Shown piece by piece: positions 1-9,033 of a DNA stretch of 47,904 nt (position 1 is the stretch's first letter; every line of letters starts with the position of its first letter). Under the pieces are notes generated by a model. That model did no database searches. It was not told the DNA's origin and saw only the letters and a program-made list of their open reading frames with translations. The DNA is from a virus. The position numbers and the translations under genes are program-made. The DNA lies in IMG/VR virus record IMGVR_UViG_3300045283_000114, positions 1 through 47,904 of that record; one strand, given 5' to 3'.

Positions 1-78
1 ATGAGCGACTCCGGTGGAACGAGCGGGAAATGGAAAGAAATGTTCTTTCCAGAGAGAAGAATGAACAGTTGGAACTAA
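1..78 (+). CDS. 3' end of internal virion protein gene (if window is circular)
   Basis: The frame starting at base 1 reads 25 codons to a TAA at 76-78. The open frame at the right edge of the window (from 45523) ends on a complete codon, so joining the two ends continues that gene in frame to a protein of about 819 residues. The N-terminal ATG here would then be an internal Met. As a stand-alone 25-residue gene it has no visible ribosome site, so the joined reading is preferred. If the window is not circular this entry is only a short open frame. Confidence 0.5.
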   Translation: MSDSGGTSGKWKEMFFPERRMNSWN

Positions 79-197
79 ACCCGAGATTTCCGGGGGATTA
101 TTCGCAGATCAACAGGTCTCCGTTGTCAAGCCAGCTTCCAGACGCAGCCAGGCGGGTCGAGCAAGAACGGAAGCGACGTGAGGGCGAAGTGAGATAA
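30..197 (+). CDS. Small charged protein, 55 aa, upstream of ejection protein
   Basis: This 55-residue frame is rich in Arg, Glu and Gln, with a charged C-terminus (VEQERKRREGEVR) suggesting a short helix. Its TAA overlaps the ATG of the next gene (TAATG at 195-199), the coupling used throughout this genome, which is the main reason to believe it. It overlaps the preceding frame by 49 nt. The open frame extends upstream of the chosen ATG, so the true start could lie across the circular join. No family is recognised; its place among internal virion genes suggests a small virion or assembly factor. Confidence 0.45.
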   Translation: MERNVLSREKNEQLELNPRFPGDYSQINRSPLSSQLPDAARRVEQERKRREGEVR

Positions 198-2272
198 TGG
201 ATGACTCTCTCTACCCCGCTCGCGAAACTCCGCTGACATTTGCCGAATCGGGCGATGAAAACCCCGGCTCGCTCTTTCTCGGTGCTGCCGCGCGTCAGGT
301 CTATTACTCCGACAATCTTTGGGCACACCATAACGCTTTCGAGGAGGCCTACGACCGGCGCATCAAGCAGATCAAAGGCGTTACCGGCATCGACCTTGAT
401 AATCCGGAACGCATAGGCGCCGCACTTGGCGCGGCTCAGACGGCGGCCGGCGTCGGCGGTGCCGTGAGTTCTCAGATCATCGCCAAACGCCAGGATTTTG
501 AGAAGGAGCTTGATGAGCTTCGACGCAAGCACCCCGACAAGATCGAGTCGCTCGCCTTCGGCGACATCAGCAAGGAAGCGGCGGCGATCGCCCGCGGCGC
601 CGAGGACGAATATGAGCGGGCTAAGAACCTTCCGAATCTCGGCGGCCTGACCGAATTTGGCGCCGGCGTGGTCGGCGGCATGTGGGGGCAGCGCCGCGAT
701 CCCCTGTTTATCGGCTCGCTATTTGCCGGTCCGACCGGCGCTATGGGCCGTACCGTTGCGGGCCGCATCGCCATGTCCGCCCTCACCCAAGGCGCCTACA
801 ACGCAGGCCTCGCCGTCCTCGAGCAGCCGGCCGTCCAGGCCTGGCGCCAACAGGTCGGGCTGCGGTCCGGTTGGGGTGTCGGAGTCGAGAATGTCGGCAT
901 GGCCGCCCTCGCCGGGCTGATTCCCGGCGCCGTGCTTCGCGGCGGATATGAGGCATTCAAGGGTGTGCAGCCGGCGCTACAGCGCTTACTCGGCGGCGAA
1001 GCGCGCCCCGGCGACATCGAAAGCGTCATGCAGGTTGCCAGAGATGCCCTCCGCGAGATCGACAGAACCAACGCAGAACGCATAGAGCCCCGCGCAATCG
1101 GGCAAGCGCTGGCCGCTGATGAGTCAGAACGCGCGGCAGGCCCCCCACCTACCCCCGAGCTCAATCCCGAGACCAGCGACCGTCTAATGGGCTCCGCGCT
1201 GAAACACGCCGATGATCCGATCGGCCAGCCGTCCCCGGAAGCGGTCGCGGCGACTCTCCGGGTTCAGCCTGTTCCCGATATGTTTGCACCGCCGAGTCCC
1301 TTCAAATTGGCATCATCTGGTGAATTATCTGCCGAAAGAGCGGGACAGGTTGCTAAGCAGCTAAAACAAAATCAGGGAGAAATTGAAGATAGAATTTTTG
1401 GCAGCAAAGAGGTTGCCGACCGTTGGCGCAAATTAAATCGACAGTCTAATAGAGCATGGGACAACGCCAAAGATGCAGAAGCGCGTGAATTTGACAGGCA
1501 GATTGGGGACTTAGAGGAACAGGCAAATCTCAGTGGTGCCGACGAGGCATATTTGAATGGTGAGGGATGGCCTGAATTTAGCGATCCCGACGCTTGGCGC
1601 GATCTTGCCCGCAATTTACGGGATTTTGAAGTTGATCGTGAAGACCGAGTGGCCGCGCTTGGCCGCGTGCTTCGCCGGTTGCCGAATGAAAATAAGCCAG
1701 TCTCCGCACACGATCATTGGACATTAGCGGAAATTCAGCACGCCTTATCGGAGGAGGCCAAACAAGGCGGAAATGCACAAGAATTGTTGCGTGACGCATT
1801 CAGAAGCAGTCGGGACGCTTACGGCGGAGGTTCAGACGCGGCCGAAATCGTGCAAAGTGACATGGAAAGGCTTAGGCGCCTATTGGAGAATGAGCCCAAA
1901 CCGCCGCCCGCGCTTCCGCCAGCCCGCCCACGCGAGCCAGAACCGGGAGAAGCAGAAATAGCCAACGCGATCGCCGAGGCCTCCCCCGAGAACGAGCACG
2001 AGGCACAGCTCGCCGTCGACGAAATGCTCGAACACGAGGGCCGCAAGGTCGGCATGGACGTCAATCGCCGGCTCGAGGCAGACGCTGCCGCACAGCGCAA
2101 GGCCAACGCCGGCACCATTGCCGAAGAACCCAAACCTGCCAAAGGCGATCCCTTGGGCCATATCCCGTGGGCGGATGAGAGGGGCAAGCCGACGACAATC
2201 ACCGCGGCCAGCGCCCGGCAGATCGACCGCAATGAGCTCAAGCTCGCCGAACTGGTGAAGGCCTGCAAATAA
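197..2272 (+). CDS. Internal virion / DNA ejection protein, 691 aa
   Basis: Large virion-type protein. Residues about 150-255 form a long Gly/Ala-rich, weakly hydrophobic stretch typical of podoviral ejection proteins that insert into the host envelope; the rest is helical and charged. Residues about 370-565 are encoded by visibly more AT-rich DNA (about 1300-1890) than the flanks and look like an inserted domain. It overlaps the following 844-aa gene by one base (TAATG), so the two are coupled. Position after the tail tube genes and before the tail fibre matches the T7 gp15/gp16 region. The exact role (pore, peptidoglycan passage) is inferred from position and composition; no lytic motif is seen. 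Confidence 0.65.
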   Translation: MDDSLYPARETPLTFAESGDENPGSLFLGAAARQVYYSDNLWAHHNAFEEAYDRRIKQIKGVTGIDLDNPERIGAALGAAQTAAGVGGAVSSQIIAKRQDFEKELDELRRKHPDKIESLAFGDISKEAAAIARGAEDEYERAKNLPNLGGLTEFGAGVVGGMWGQRRDPLFIGSLFAGPTGAMGRTVAGRIAMSALTQGAYNAGLAVLEQPAVQAWRQQVGLRSGWGVGVENVGMAALAGLIPGAVLRGGYEAFKGVQPALQRLLGGEARPGDIESVMQVARDALREIDRTNAERIEPRAIGQALAADESERAAGPPPTPELNPETSDRLMGSALKHADDPIGQPSPEAVAATLRVQPVPDMFAPPSPFKLASSGELSAERAGQVAKQLKQNQGEIEDRIFGSKEVADRWRKLNRQSNRAWDNAKDAEAREFDRQIGDLEEQANLSGADEAYLNGEGWPEFSDPDAWRDLARNLRDFEVDREDRVAALGRVLRRLPNENKPVSAHDHWTLAEIQHALSEEAKQGGNAQELLRDAFRSSRDAYGGGSDAAEIVQSDMERLRRLLENEPKPPPALPPARPREPEPGEAEIANAIAEASPENEHEAQLAVDEMLEHEGRKVGMDVNRRLEADAAAQRKANAGTIAEEPKPAKGDPLGHIPWADERGKPTTITAASARQIDRNELKLAELVKACK

Positions 2273-4806
2273 TGGCTAACTTCGAAACCTGCATTAACAG
2301 CGCCGTCAAGCAAGGCGAGATCAGCGAGGAACAGGGCGAGGCCCTAAAAGACCGCTGGAACGAATACGCCGACACCATGCGGCGATCCGGCGAGCGTGAC
2401 GTCGAGGCCGGCGCCAGGGCCGCGCTTGCCCGCGAGCTCGAGGAGAAGGGCGCGCACAAGCGGATGCTCGCGGCCAAGGCCGAGGAGAACCGCGACCAGC
2501 TCGCCGGCTATCTGATGACCTATCGCGACGCCAAAGGCCGCTCGAACGTCTTCGAAGCCGCGATGAACCTCATCGAAAACTTCGGCTATGGCGCCGCCAC
2601 GCGCTCGCTCGCCCACATGGCGGCATCGAAGTACGGCCTCGCCACCGCCGAGCTCGCCGACATGCTCTCGACATTCCGGCGCAGCAACTTCCTCGGCCGG
2701 CGCATGAACCGCCCGCAGCTCGAGAACGTTGTGCGCGAGGTTCTAGGCGAGAGCACCGGCGACGCGCCGGCGAAGGCGATGGCGGGAGCGGCCAGCAAGG
2801 TGTTCGAGAGGTTGCGCCAGGAATACAACGAGCTCGGCGGAAACATCGGTGAGCTCGGCGGCGGATACATGCCGCAGTACCACGACCAGCGCGCGGTGCT
2901 TAATGCCGGTCGGCAGGCCTGGAAAGATTACATCCGGCCGAAGCTCGATCTCGAGCGGATGCGCGACCCGCTCACGAAAGGCGAGCTCACCCCGGAGCGC
3001 CTCGACCAAGTGCTTGACGTCGCATGGGAGCACATCGCGACCGGCGGATGGTCGGACCGCAAGCCGCAGGCGCGGCCGTTCGGCATCGGCTCGACCGCAA
3101 ACCAGCGCCAGGAGCATCGGTTCCTTCACTTCAAGAGCGCCGATGATTGGCTGGCCTACAATCGAGACTTTGGCAAAGGCGATCCTATTCAGGCGATCTT
3201 TCAGCACATCCGCGGCATGACCCGCGACATCGCCGCGATGGAACGCTTCGGCCCGAATCCGAGTGCCACCGTCGAATGGCTCAAACAGGTTGTGCAGAGT
3301 GAGATCGGCAAGAGCATCGCCGGCAAAGATAGCCTCTACACGCCGACGACGATCTCAAAGTTCGTCGATCCCGCCACCTATCTGCCGCACCGTATCGAGG
3401 CCATGTTCGATTACGTCCGCGGCCGCCGGCCCATGACGCAGGGCATCGCGTCTGCCTTCGGCGACATCCGTAACATTCTGACCAGCGTGCAGCTCGGCGG
3501 CACGTCGGTCCTGGCCGCGGTTCAAGACCCTTTTGTCGACATGGCGGCTCGGCACCTATCCGGCATTCCGATGGCGCAAGCCCTCGGCGGAATCGTTCAC
3601 GCCTTCACTGGCGGCAAGAAGGATTTGGCCGTGCGGTCCGGCCTGATCCTCGAGGACTTCATTCACATCATCGGCACCGAGGCGCGTTACGCTGGCTCGC
3701 TTGGCGGTCACGAGTGGTCGCGTTGGCTTGGCGACCGCACGCTGCACTTGACCGGATTGACGCCGTTGACCGAGGCCCGCAAGCACGCCTTTGGCCTCGA
3801 TTTCTTTGGAGCAATGGCCGATCACGCCGGCAAGACATTCGACGAAATGCCGCCGCCGTTGCGGCGCACGATGCTCGACTATGGGCTCGGCGAGAAGGAC
3901 TGGAACAAGCTCCGCGCCATCGAGCCGTTCCGTTCGACGCCGGACAGCGCGGGCATTCTACGCCCGACCGACGTCGCCCAGGTCGATCGCCGGCTCGCCG
4001 AGCGGTACACGGAAATGGTTCTCGGGCAGACCGAGCGCGCCGTGCCCACCGGCACCGCCAGGTCGAAGACCACCGTCACCGGCGGCGTGCAGACAGGCAC
4101 GGTCGGCGGCGAGCTCATCCGCTCGATGCTCCAATACAAGAACTTCGGCCTGTCGCTGATGACGCTGCAATGGCAGGCCATGATGCAGGAGATCGGCGCG
4201 GGAAGCGCCAGCGGTGCCGCCATACATGCCGGCGCACTTGTGGCCCGCGGCGCAGCCTATGCCGGTAGCCTCGCGACCGTGCTCACACTCGCTGGCGCCG
4301 CCGCAATGCAGCTCCAAAACCTCGGCGCCGGCAAGGACATTCAGACGATGGACCCGACCACGCCAGAAGGCCGGCGGTTCTGGATTGCCGCACTGCAAAA
4401 GGGCGGCGGCTTCGGCATCCTCGGCGACTTCCTCTTTTCCGACATGAGCCGCTTCGGCCACTCAATCACCGAGACGCTCGCCGGACCGATGGTAGGCATG
4501 ATCGCCGACGTCGCTGATCCGATCATCCGGCTAATTCAGAAGCCAATCGAGGGACAGAAGACAAACCCAGGCCGCGAGCTCGTGAAGTTCATCGGCCGTT
4601 ACACGCCGCTTCTCTCAACTGCACCGTTCCTACGCACGGCTTACCGCCGCATATTCCTCGATCAACTGCAATACCTGGCCGACCCCGAGGCGCATAAATA
4701 CTTCCGCGACCAAGAGCGGCGAATCCACAAGGAAACGAAGGGCAACTTTTGGTGGCGGCCGGGCGAGACGACGCCGAGCCGCGCGCCAGACCTCGGCATT
4801 CAATGA
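2272..4806 (+). CDS. Large internal virion / ejection protein, 844 aa
   Basis: The protein resembles a family common in podoviruses and prophages: an N-terminal helical region, a conserved centre (GGGYMPQYHDQ near residue 200, then HFKSADDWLAYNRDFGKGDP and GMTRDIAAMERFGPNP to about residue 350), and a C-terminal half with Gly/Ala-rich amphipathic stretches (about 640-690) and a GGGFGILGDFLF segment. Such proteins sit inside the head or tail and are delivered with the DNA. It follows the 691-aa gene with a one-base overlap and lies just upstream of the tail fibre, as T7 gene 16 does. No transglycosylase active site was recognised. Family placement is from memory of conserved segments. Confidence 0.7.
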   Translation: MANFETCINSAVKQGEISEEQGEALKDRWNEYADTMRRSGERDVEAGARAALARELEEKGAHKRMLAAKAEENRDQLAGYLMTYRDAKGRSNVFEAAMNLIENFGYGAATRSLAHMAASKYGLATAELADMLSTFRRSNFLGRRMNRPQLENVVREVLGESTGDAPAKAMAGAASKVFERLRQEYNELGGNIGELGGGYMPQYHDQRAVLNAGRQAWKDYIRPKLDLERMRDPLTKGELTPERLDQVLDVAWEHIATGGWSDRKPQARPFGIGSTANQRQEHRFLHFKSADDWLAYNRDFGKGDPIQAIFQHIRGMTRDIAAMERFGPNPSATVEWLKQVVQSEIGKSIAGKDSLYTPTTISKFVDPATYLPHRIEAMFDYVRGRRPMTQGIASAFGDIRNILTSVQLGGTSVLAAVQDPFVDMAARHLSGIPMAQALGGIVHAFTGGKKDLAVRSGLILEDFIHIIGTEARYAGSLGGHEWSRWLGDRTLHLTGLTPLTEARKHAFGLDFFGAMADHAGKTFDEMPPPLRRTMLDYGLGEKDWNKLRAIEPFRSTPDSAGILRPTDVAQVDRRLAERYTEMVLGQTERAVPTGTARSKTTVTGGVQTGTVGGELIRSMLQYKNFGLSLMTLQWQAMMQEIGAGSASGAAIHAGALVARGAAYAGSLATVLTLAGAAAMQLQNLGAGKDIQTMDPTTPEGRRFWIAALQKGGGFGILGDFLFSDMSRFGHSITETLAGPMVGMIADVADPIIRLIQKPIEGQKTNPGRELVKFIGRYTPLLSTAPFLRTAYRRIFLDQLQYLADPEAHKYFRDQERRIHKETKGNFWWRPGETTPSRAPDLGIQ

Positions 4807-4880
4807 AGTAAGAACAGAATAATCATAATCACCATCATCACGACCATCGGCCCTACGTCCATCAGCCAACCCGGATACAT
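4800..4880 (-). CDS. Candidate 26-aa single-pass membrane peptide
   Basis: On the minus strand an ATG preceded by a strong ribosome site (AGGGAGGGGGCG-ATG) opens a 26-residue peptide: a short MYPGWLMDVGP head followed by an almost wholly hydrophobic Met/Val/Ile/Leu tail. It lies in the 129-bp gap between two plus-strand late genes and overlaps the end of the 844-aa gene by 7 bp. Support is the ribosome site and the hydrophobic profile; its orientation against all neighbours lowers confidence. Function unknown. Confidence 0.35.
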   Translation of the reverse strand: MYPGWLMDVGPMVVMMVIMIILFLLH

Positions 4881-4893
4881 CGCCCCCTCCCTG

Positions 4894-4902
4894 GTGCGTT
4901 GC
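4894..4902 (+). repeat. GTGCGTTGC motif upstream of tail fibre
   Basis: One of seven exact plus-strand copies found by eye (4894, 18520, 22660, 27040, 29203, 37006, 41097); no copy was seen on the minus strand. Here it starts 42 nt before the start codon of the signal-peptide-bearing tail fibre. The 3' CGCAC overlapping that start codon could pair with the motif's GTGCG, so an RNA hairpin is possible. Confidence 0.55.
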
Positions 4903-4935
4903 CAATGAGGCCGGATCATAGCCCATTTCCGGCCC

Positions 4936-6549
4936 ATGCGCACGCTCCTCGCGGTTTTAGCTTTCCTTGCGGGGTTTCTCCCGAGCATTGCCGCGGCGCA
5001 GGCGCCTCCTCCCGTCCCGGCGCTGCCGGATACCGAGCGCCGCACGACCTATAGCCTCACCGCGCAGACTGGCCCATTTAGCGTGGGCTTTGCCCTCTAT
5101 GGTGACGGCACGGATTTTGGAAATTGGGTTCAAGTTTACCTGATTAGCGGCGTCGCCCCGAATATCACGGTCACGCAGATTCAGCCCGTCAGCGGCTTTA
5201 CGATGAGCTCGGCGACGGGCCCGATCGCCACCATCCCGCGGCCCATCACCGACGCCACGATCACGCTCACAACCGCACAGACCGGCACGCTGCAAATCGT
5301 CGGCGCCAGGAGGCCAAGACGCATTTCTCAATTCACGGAGAACCGCGGCGTCGCCGCCCGCGACCTCAACCAAGCAGTCACCGATATCATCGCGGAGAAC
5401 CGCGAGCGATGGGACCAACTCAATCGCGCTATCGTCGCGCCGCCGGGCGAATCTCTCGCCGCTCTGCCGCCGGCAGGCAACCGCGCAGGCGCGTTTCTGT
5501 GTTGGGATGCGACCGGCCTGATCCCACAAGCCTGTGGCACAGGAAGCGGCCTCGGCAATGTCACCGGACCGGGTTCCGCCGTGGTCGGCCATGTTGCGGT
5601 CTTCGCAAATACCGCGGGCACTCTGCTTTCAGATGGAGGCTCGGCCGGCACTGGCAGCGTGAACGGTCCCGGCTCGAGCACGGTCGGCCATGTGGCGACC
5701 TGGAACAATGTTGGCGGCACGCTGCTTCAAGACCCTGGCCTCACCATCACCGCCGGCACCGGCACGCTCACGATCGCCAATGCCAAGACGCTGACGGCCA
5801 ACAACTCGCTGACCTTTGCCGGCACTGACGGCACGACACAGACCTTCCAAGCCAGCGATACGGTTGTCGGTCGGGCAACCACCGACACGCTGACGAATAA
5901 GACCTACAACACGGCGGGAACTGGAAACGTCTTCCAAATTTCTGGCACGCAACTTTCGGCCCTGGGCGGTCTTTTCACGATCACTGGCGGCAATCTTACG
6001 TTTGCGAACGCAACTGCAAACACGACGTTTGGCAACTGGACCGGCTCGGCGGCGACGCCATCGTTCAATGCGATGCCGACTTGCAGCGCAACCGGCAATT
6101 TCCTCACGTATCTCAGTGGCACCGGCGTTCAATGTAACACCACGTTCCACGCGAGCGGATCGTGGACGCCCACGATCACAGGCTCGAGCACTTCTGGAAC
6201 CGGGCAGACCTACACGCTGCAAATCGGCTCCTATGAAGTGATCGGCCGCACTGTCATCGTTCGTTTCAATATCGTGGCCACTTCGCTCGGAACCGCAGCC
6301 GGCAATGTCCTGATCAGCAACTTGCCATTCACGAACAACGCAACAACCAACGACAACGGCACCTGCAATTTCTCAACCTATACCGTGACCGGATTGGCCG
6401 CGAGCAATGTCGGCCTCGGCGGCGTGATCCTTGGCGCGGTGACAAACGTCACAGTCACGCAATTTGGCAACACGGGCTCCTCGGCTCTGACCATAGCGCA
6501 GGCAGGCGGCACGCCATCGTTCAACGGTCATTGCATCTACCACACGTAG
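4936..6549 (+). CDS. Tail fibre protein with T7-type N-terminal domain and signal peptide
   Basis: Residues 1-23 are a classic Sec signal peptide (MRTLLAVLAFLAG then SIAAAQA), unusual for a fibre assembled in the cytoplasm. Residues about 38-160 match the T7 gp17 N-terminal tail-attachment pattern (beta-rich, then a DLNQAVTDIIAENRERWDQL helix). Beyond about 200 come Gly/Thr/Asn-rich beta repeats including ANNSLTFAGTDGTTQTF, a segment type I associate with Rhizobiales phage fibres, and a C-terminal beta domain with scattered Cys. Expected role is host receptor binding. It follows the ejection-protein genes and precedes the endolysin, the T7-like order. An alternative start without the signal peptide is not obvious. 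Confidence 0.75.
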   Translation: MRTLLAVLAFLAGFLPSIAAAQAPPPVPALPDTERRTTYSLTAQTGPFSVGFALYGDGTDFGNWVQVYLISGVAPNITVTQIQPVSGFTMSSATGPIATIPRPITDATITLTTAQTGTLQIVGARRPRRISQFTENRGVAARDLNQAVTDIIAENRERWDQLNRAIVAPPGESLAALPPAGNRAGAFLCWDATGLIPQACGTGSGLGNVTGPGSAVVGHVAVFANTAGTLLSDGGSAGTGSVNGPGSSTVGHVATWNNVGGTLLQDPGLTITAGTGTLTIANAKTLTANNSLTFAGTDGTTQTFQASDTVVGRATTDTLTNKTYNTAGTGNVFQISGTQLSALGGLFTITGGNLTFANATANTTFGNWTGSAATPSFNAMPTCSATGNFLTYLSGTGVQCNTTFHASGSWTPTITGSSTSGTGQTYTLQIGSYEVIGRTVIVRFNIVATSLGTAAGNVLISNLPFTNNATTNDNGTCNFSTYTVTGLAASNVGLGGVILGAVTNVTVTQFGNTGSSALTIAQAGGTPSFNGHCIYHT

Positions 6550-6554
6550 CAAAA

Positions 6555-7070
6555 ATGAAATCATCATACGATACGATTATCACCGGCGTCCTTGTGAGCG
6601 AGGGCGTTTATTCCAATGACGCGGGCGATCCTGGGGGGCCCACGAAATATGGGATTACGATTTGGGATGGGCGGGCCTACTGGAAAAAAAACGCCACTGC
6701 CGCGGACATGAAAGCGATGTCACTATCGGTAGCCAAGGAAATCTATCGAACAAAATATTGGGCCAAGATAGACGGCGACGATCTTCCGGCGGGCGTTGAC
6801 TATGCCGTGTTTGACTACGGTGTAAACTCTGGCATCAGCCGAGCGGCTAAAGTCCTACAGCGGCTTGTCGGAACGAAAGCCGATGGCATCATTGGCCCAC
6901 ATACTATTTTGGCAACCCGCGAGCACGATCAAATTGAACTTATCAATGACATTTGTGATGAGCGCCTAAACTTCCTGCACGATCTCGCATCGTGGAGACT
7001 TTTCGGAAAAGGCTGGAACTCCCGTGTAAGACGAGTGCGGACAGATTCACTCAAGCTCGCGCAAGGATAG
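6555..7070 (+). CDS. Endolysin, GH108-type N-acetylmuramidase
   Basis: Peptidoglycan hydrolase, 171 aa. The N-terminus carries the GH108 signature, with a catalytic Glu at about residue 16 in SEGVYSNDAGDPGGPTKYGIT, the usual E-G-x-Y...DPGG-T-x-x-GI pattern. The C-terminal half (VDYAVFDYGVNSGISRAAKVL, then KADGIIGPHT) matches the predicted peptidoglycan-binding domain that accompanies GH108. The ATG at 6555 is chosen because the upstream in-frame ATG at 6531 lies inside the fibre gene. There is no signal peptide or N-terminal membrane segment, so release should depend on a holin. DNA is more AT-rich than the neighbours, hinting at recent exchange. Confidence 0.88.
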   Translation: MKSSYDTIITGVLVSEGVYSNDAGDPGGPTKYGITIWDGRAYWKKNATAADMKAMSLSVAKEIYRTKYWAKIDGDDLPAGVDYAVFDYGVNSGISRAAKVLQRLVGTKADGIIGPHTILATREHDQIELINDICDERLNFLHDLASWRLFGKGWNSRVRRVRTDSLKLAQG

Positions 7071-7075
7071 CGAAC

Positions 7076-7285
7076 ATGCCGACGACGGATGAGCAAAATG
7101 CCGCGTTCGATGTCTTTCATGCCGAGGCCGTGCGAGACATTCCGATGCTTCCCGGCTTTGTGCAGGGAAATGTCCGCGCAAAATTGGAATCGCCAGAAGG
7201 TCGGGCGATGGTTTTGAGATGGATATGGCTGATCCTCACGGCCGCCGAGCACGTGCGCGCAACGGAGCAACAAGTGAAGCTATGA
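7076..7285 (+). CDS. Small protein of lysis cassette, 69 aa
   Basis: The ATG at 7076, six bases after the endolysin stop, gives 69 residues ending VRATEQQVKL. The C-terminal half (AMVLRWIWLILTAAEHV) is moderately hydrophobic and could be a peripheral or transmembrane helix. Its stop overlaps the next start (ATGA), indicating translational coupling in the lysis operon. No family is recognised. Confidence 0.6.
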   Translation: MPTTDEQNAAFDVFHAEAVRDIPMLPGFVQGNVRAKLESPEGRAMVLRWIWLILTAAEHVRATEQQVKL

Positions 7286-7620
7286 GCTTTTGGGGGTATG
7301 GTTGGGACGATCTAGCTGCTCAACTCGCTCGCATTGAGCAGAACCAGAGTACAATCTTGCGAGTTTTACGACGTACCGAACAGGAGGTTCTCGTGGCCTA
7401 TGAAGCAGAGCTCGCCGCCGCGGAAGCTGCGGCAAAATCGAACAGCGACGTCGACGACTCGGTGGAGCAAATCCTTGTGGCAGTGACGGCGCTCGTCGCC
7501 AGTCTCAAGACCGGCTCGACCGATCCGGCAACCGCGAAGCGCATCACCGATCTTGCTTCCGCGCTCACCGCACGGAGCGCACAGTTGGCGGCCGCGGCTG
7601 CGACCGTTCCGGCGACCTAA
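7282..7620 (+). CDS. Coiled-coil protein of lysis cassette, 112 aa
   Basis: The start at 7282 is set by the ATGA overlap with the previous gene. The product opens MSFWGYGWDDLAAQLARIEQNQ and continues as an Ala/Glu/Ser-rich helical coiled coil; no membrane segment or Cys is present. It sits between the endolysin and the holin candidate. A structural or lysis-timing role would be guesswork. Confidence 0.6.
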   Translation: MSFWGYGWDDLAAQLARIEQNQSTILRVLRRTEQEVLVAYEAELAAAEAAAKSNSDVDDSVEQILVAVTALVASLKTGSTDPATAKRITDLASALTARSAQLAAAAATVPAT

Positions 7621-7688
7621 CGAAGCCGCGTGGCAGGCTAAGGCGGCGGTGGTCACGTCATAACCCGCCGCAACTTCTGGAGCGTCAA

Positions 7689-7976
7689 ATGAATTACGAC
7701 CAATTCACGGGCGTTCTGCGGGCATTGTTGCCGGCTATGTTGGCGTTTGCCGTTGGCAAGGCCTGGATTCCGAGCGCAGCCGTTGGCGACATAAGCGCGG
7801 CCGTCCTCGCCATTGCTGCCGCTGTGTGGTCCTTTCTCAATAACAGGACGACAGCCAAGGCGGCTGCGGTTTCTGAAACTCCCGGAGTCAAGGTTGTGGT
7901 GGCTCAGAATGCGCCGGAAGCCATGAAAGAGCTCGCCGCAGATACGACCGTTCCCAATGTCGTAACGGCAAAGTAA
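7689..7976 (+). CDS. Putative holin, two membrane helices (Pam3-gp28-like)
   Basis: This 95-residue protein has two hydrophobic helices (about residues 10-27, LRALLPAMLAFAVGKAWI, and 36-50, AAVLAIAAAVWSFL) and a soluble C-terminal tail containing a KVVVAQNAPEAMKEL-like segment. Size, topology and the MNYDQ start resemble phage holins of the Pam3-gp28 type, small inner-membrane proteins that permit endolysin release. It lies between the endolysin and a papain-fold hydrolase. Family assignment is from pattern memory and the holin role is inferred from topology and position. Confidence 0.7.
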   Translation: MNYDQFTGVLRALLPAMLAFAVGKAWIPSAAVGDISAAVLAIAAAVWSFLNNRTTAKAAAVSETPGVKVVVAQNAPEAMKELAADTTVPNVVTAK

Positions 7977-8561
7977 ATGGCCGACAAACTCGTTCTGCGG
8001 TTTTCGACCAGCGAAGACACTTGGCAGAACTGGATGAGCGCGGCTATTCGGCGGCTCGGTCATTCTCAATTCTCGCATGTTGATTTTGTGCTCCCAGATG
8101 ACCATGAGTTCGCCGGGGGATTACTCGGGGCATCCGACATGGGCGCGCATTCGCCGTTTATTACGGGATCGCCCAGGGGCGTGGCCGTGAGGCCGGTGGC
8201 GTACCAGCGCTTCGGTATCAGGCGAGACCTTGTCTTACAAACAGACAAGGCTGACGCTGTGATCGCCGCCGCGATGTCGCAGCTCGGCAAACCATTTGAC
8301 AGCAGCGGTCTGTGGGAGTTCATCGGAGACAAGCCGCCAGAAGAACGCAACTGGCGTGATGTTGCACACTGGTGGTGCTCGGAACTTAAAGCGTGGGCGA
8401 AGGAGGAGGGCCAGTTCTTTCGGCGGCGTCTCTTCGCTGCCAAGAGCCGTGTTTCTCCACCCGACCTAATGCTGCTTCTCGATCAAGACGAGCGCTGGAT
8501 CAATCGCGACACGTTCTGGCAACCGATACCTGGGCTTGTCCTCGATCCGGGGGAAAAATGA
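7977..8561 (+). CDS. Permuted NlpC/P60 (YiiX-like) family protein
   Basis: A 194-residue protein with the order expected of circularly permuted papain-fold hydrolases: His34 in SHVDFVLP and Cys134 in HWWCSELKAW, the CSE motif being typical of YiiX-like members. The start directly abuts the holin stop. Related proteins cleave amide or ester bonds in peptidoglycan or lipids, and phages carry such genes near lysis modules. No signal peptide is present. It may be an accessory cell-wall enzyme; substrate is unknown. Confidence 0.68.
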   Translation: MADKLVLRFSTSEDTWQNWMSAAIRRLGHSQFSHVDFVLPDDHEFAGGLLGASDMGAHSPFITGSPRGVAVRPVAYQRFGIRRDLVLQTDKADAVIAAAMSQLGKPFDSSGLWEFIGDKPPEERNWRDVAHWWCSELKAWAKEEGQFFRRRLFAAKSRVSPPDLMLLLDQDERWINRDTFWQPIPGLVLDPGEK

Positions 8562-8562
8562 C

Positions 8563-9033
8563 ATGAGCACCATCAACCATCGCGATGGTAAACCCGGCGG
8601 CGGCTGGACGCTCGACACGCTGCAAGAACATAATCAAATAGTCGACACCCTGAAAGAGAAGTTAGATACCGAGCGAGATCGCCGGTATTCCGAAGTCAAC
8701 ATCGAGCGCGAGAAGGCGTTGAAGATTAAAGAGGAGGCCGACAAGGCTGCCCTCGGGCTCGCTCGCGAAATCCAAAGTTACAAAGACGAGAAGGCAAATC
8801 AATTGCGCGAGCAGATCAGCAGTGAGCGCGGGACTTTCGCTACGAAAGACGACCTAGGAGCGATGATGAGGGAAATCCACGCTTCCATTCAGCCACTTTC
8901 AACCTATGTCGCCGGCATGGCCGGAAAATCACAGGGCCATGCGTCGGGGGTTGCCATGATCGTTACCGCCGTGTCGATCGGGTACAGCATCATCGCTACC
9001 ATCGGCGTGGTGTTCGCGCTTCTGCGACATTAG
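8563..9033 (+). CDS. Coiled-coil protein with C-terminal membrane anchor, 156 aa
   Basis: Residues about 20-95 form a highly charged coiled coil (many EREK/DKAAL stretches); the last 35 residues include a hydrophobic helix (AMIVTAVSIGYSIIATIGVVFALL) ending RH. The ATG at 8563 is chosen over an upstream one that lies in the preceding gene. C-terminally anchored coiled-coil proteins are frequent in phage lysis regions; a spanin-like role is possible but the topology is inverted relative to a typical i-spanin. It overlaps the convergent minus-strand gene by 4 bp. Confidence 0.65.
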   Translation: MSTINHRDGKPGGGWTLDTLQEHNQIVDTLKEKLDTERDRRYSEVNIEREKALKIKEEADKAALGLAREIQSYKDEKANQLREQISSERGTFATKDDLGAMMREIHASIQPLSTYVAGMAGKSQGHASGVAMIVTAVSIGYSIIATIGVVFALLRH

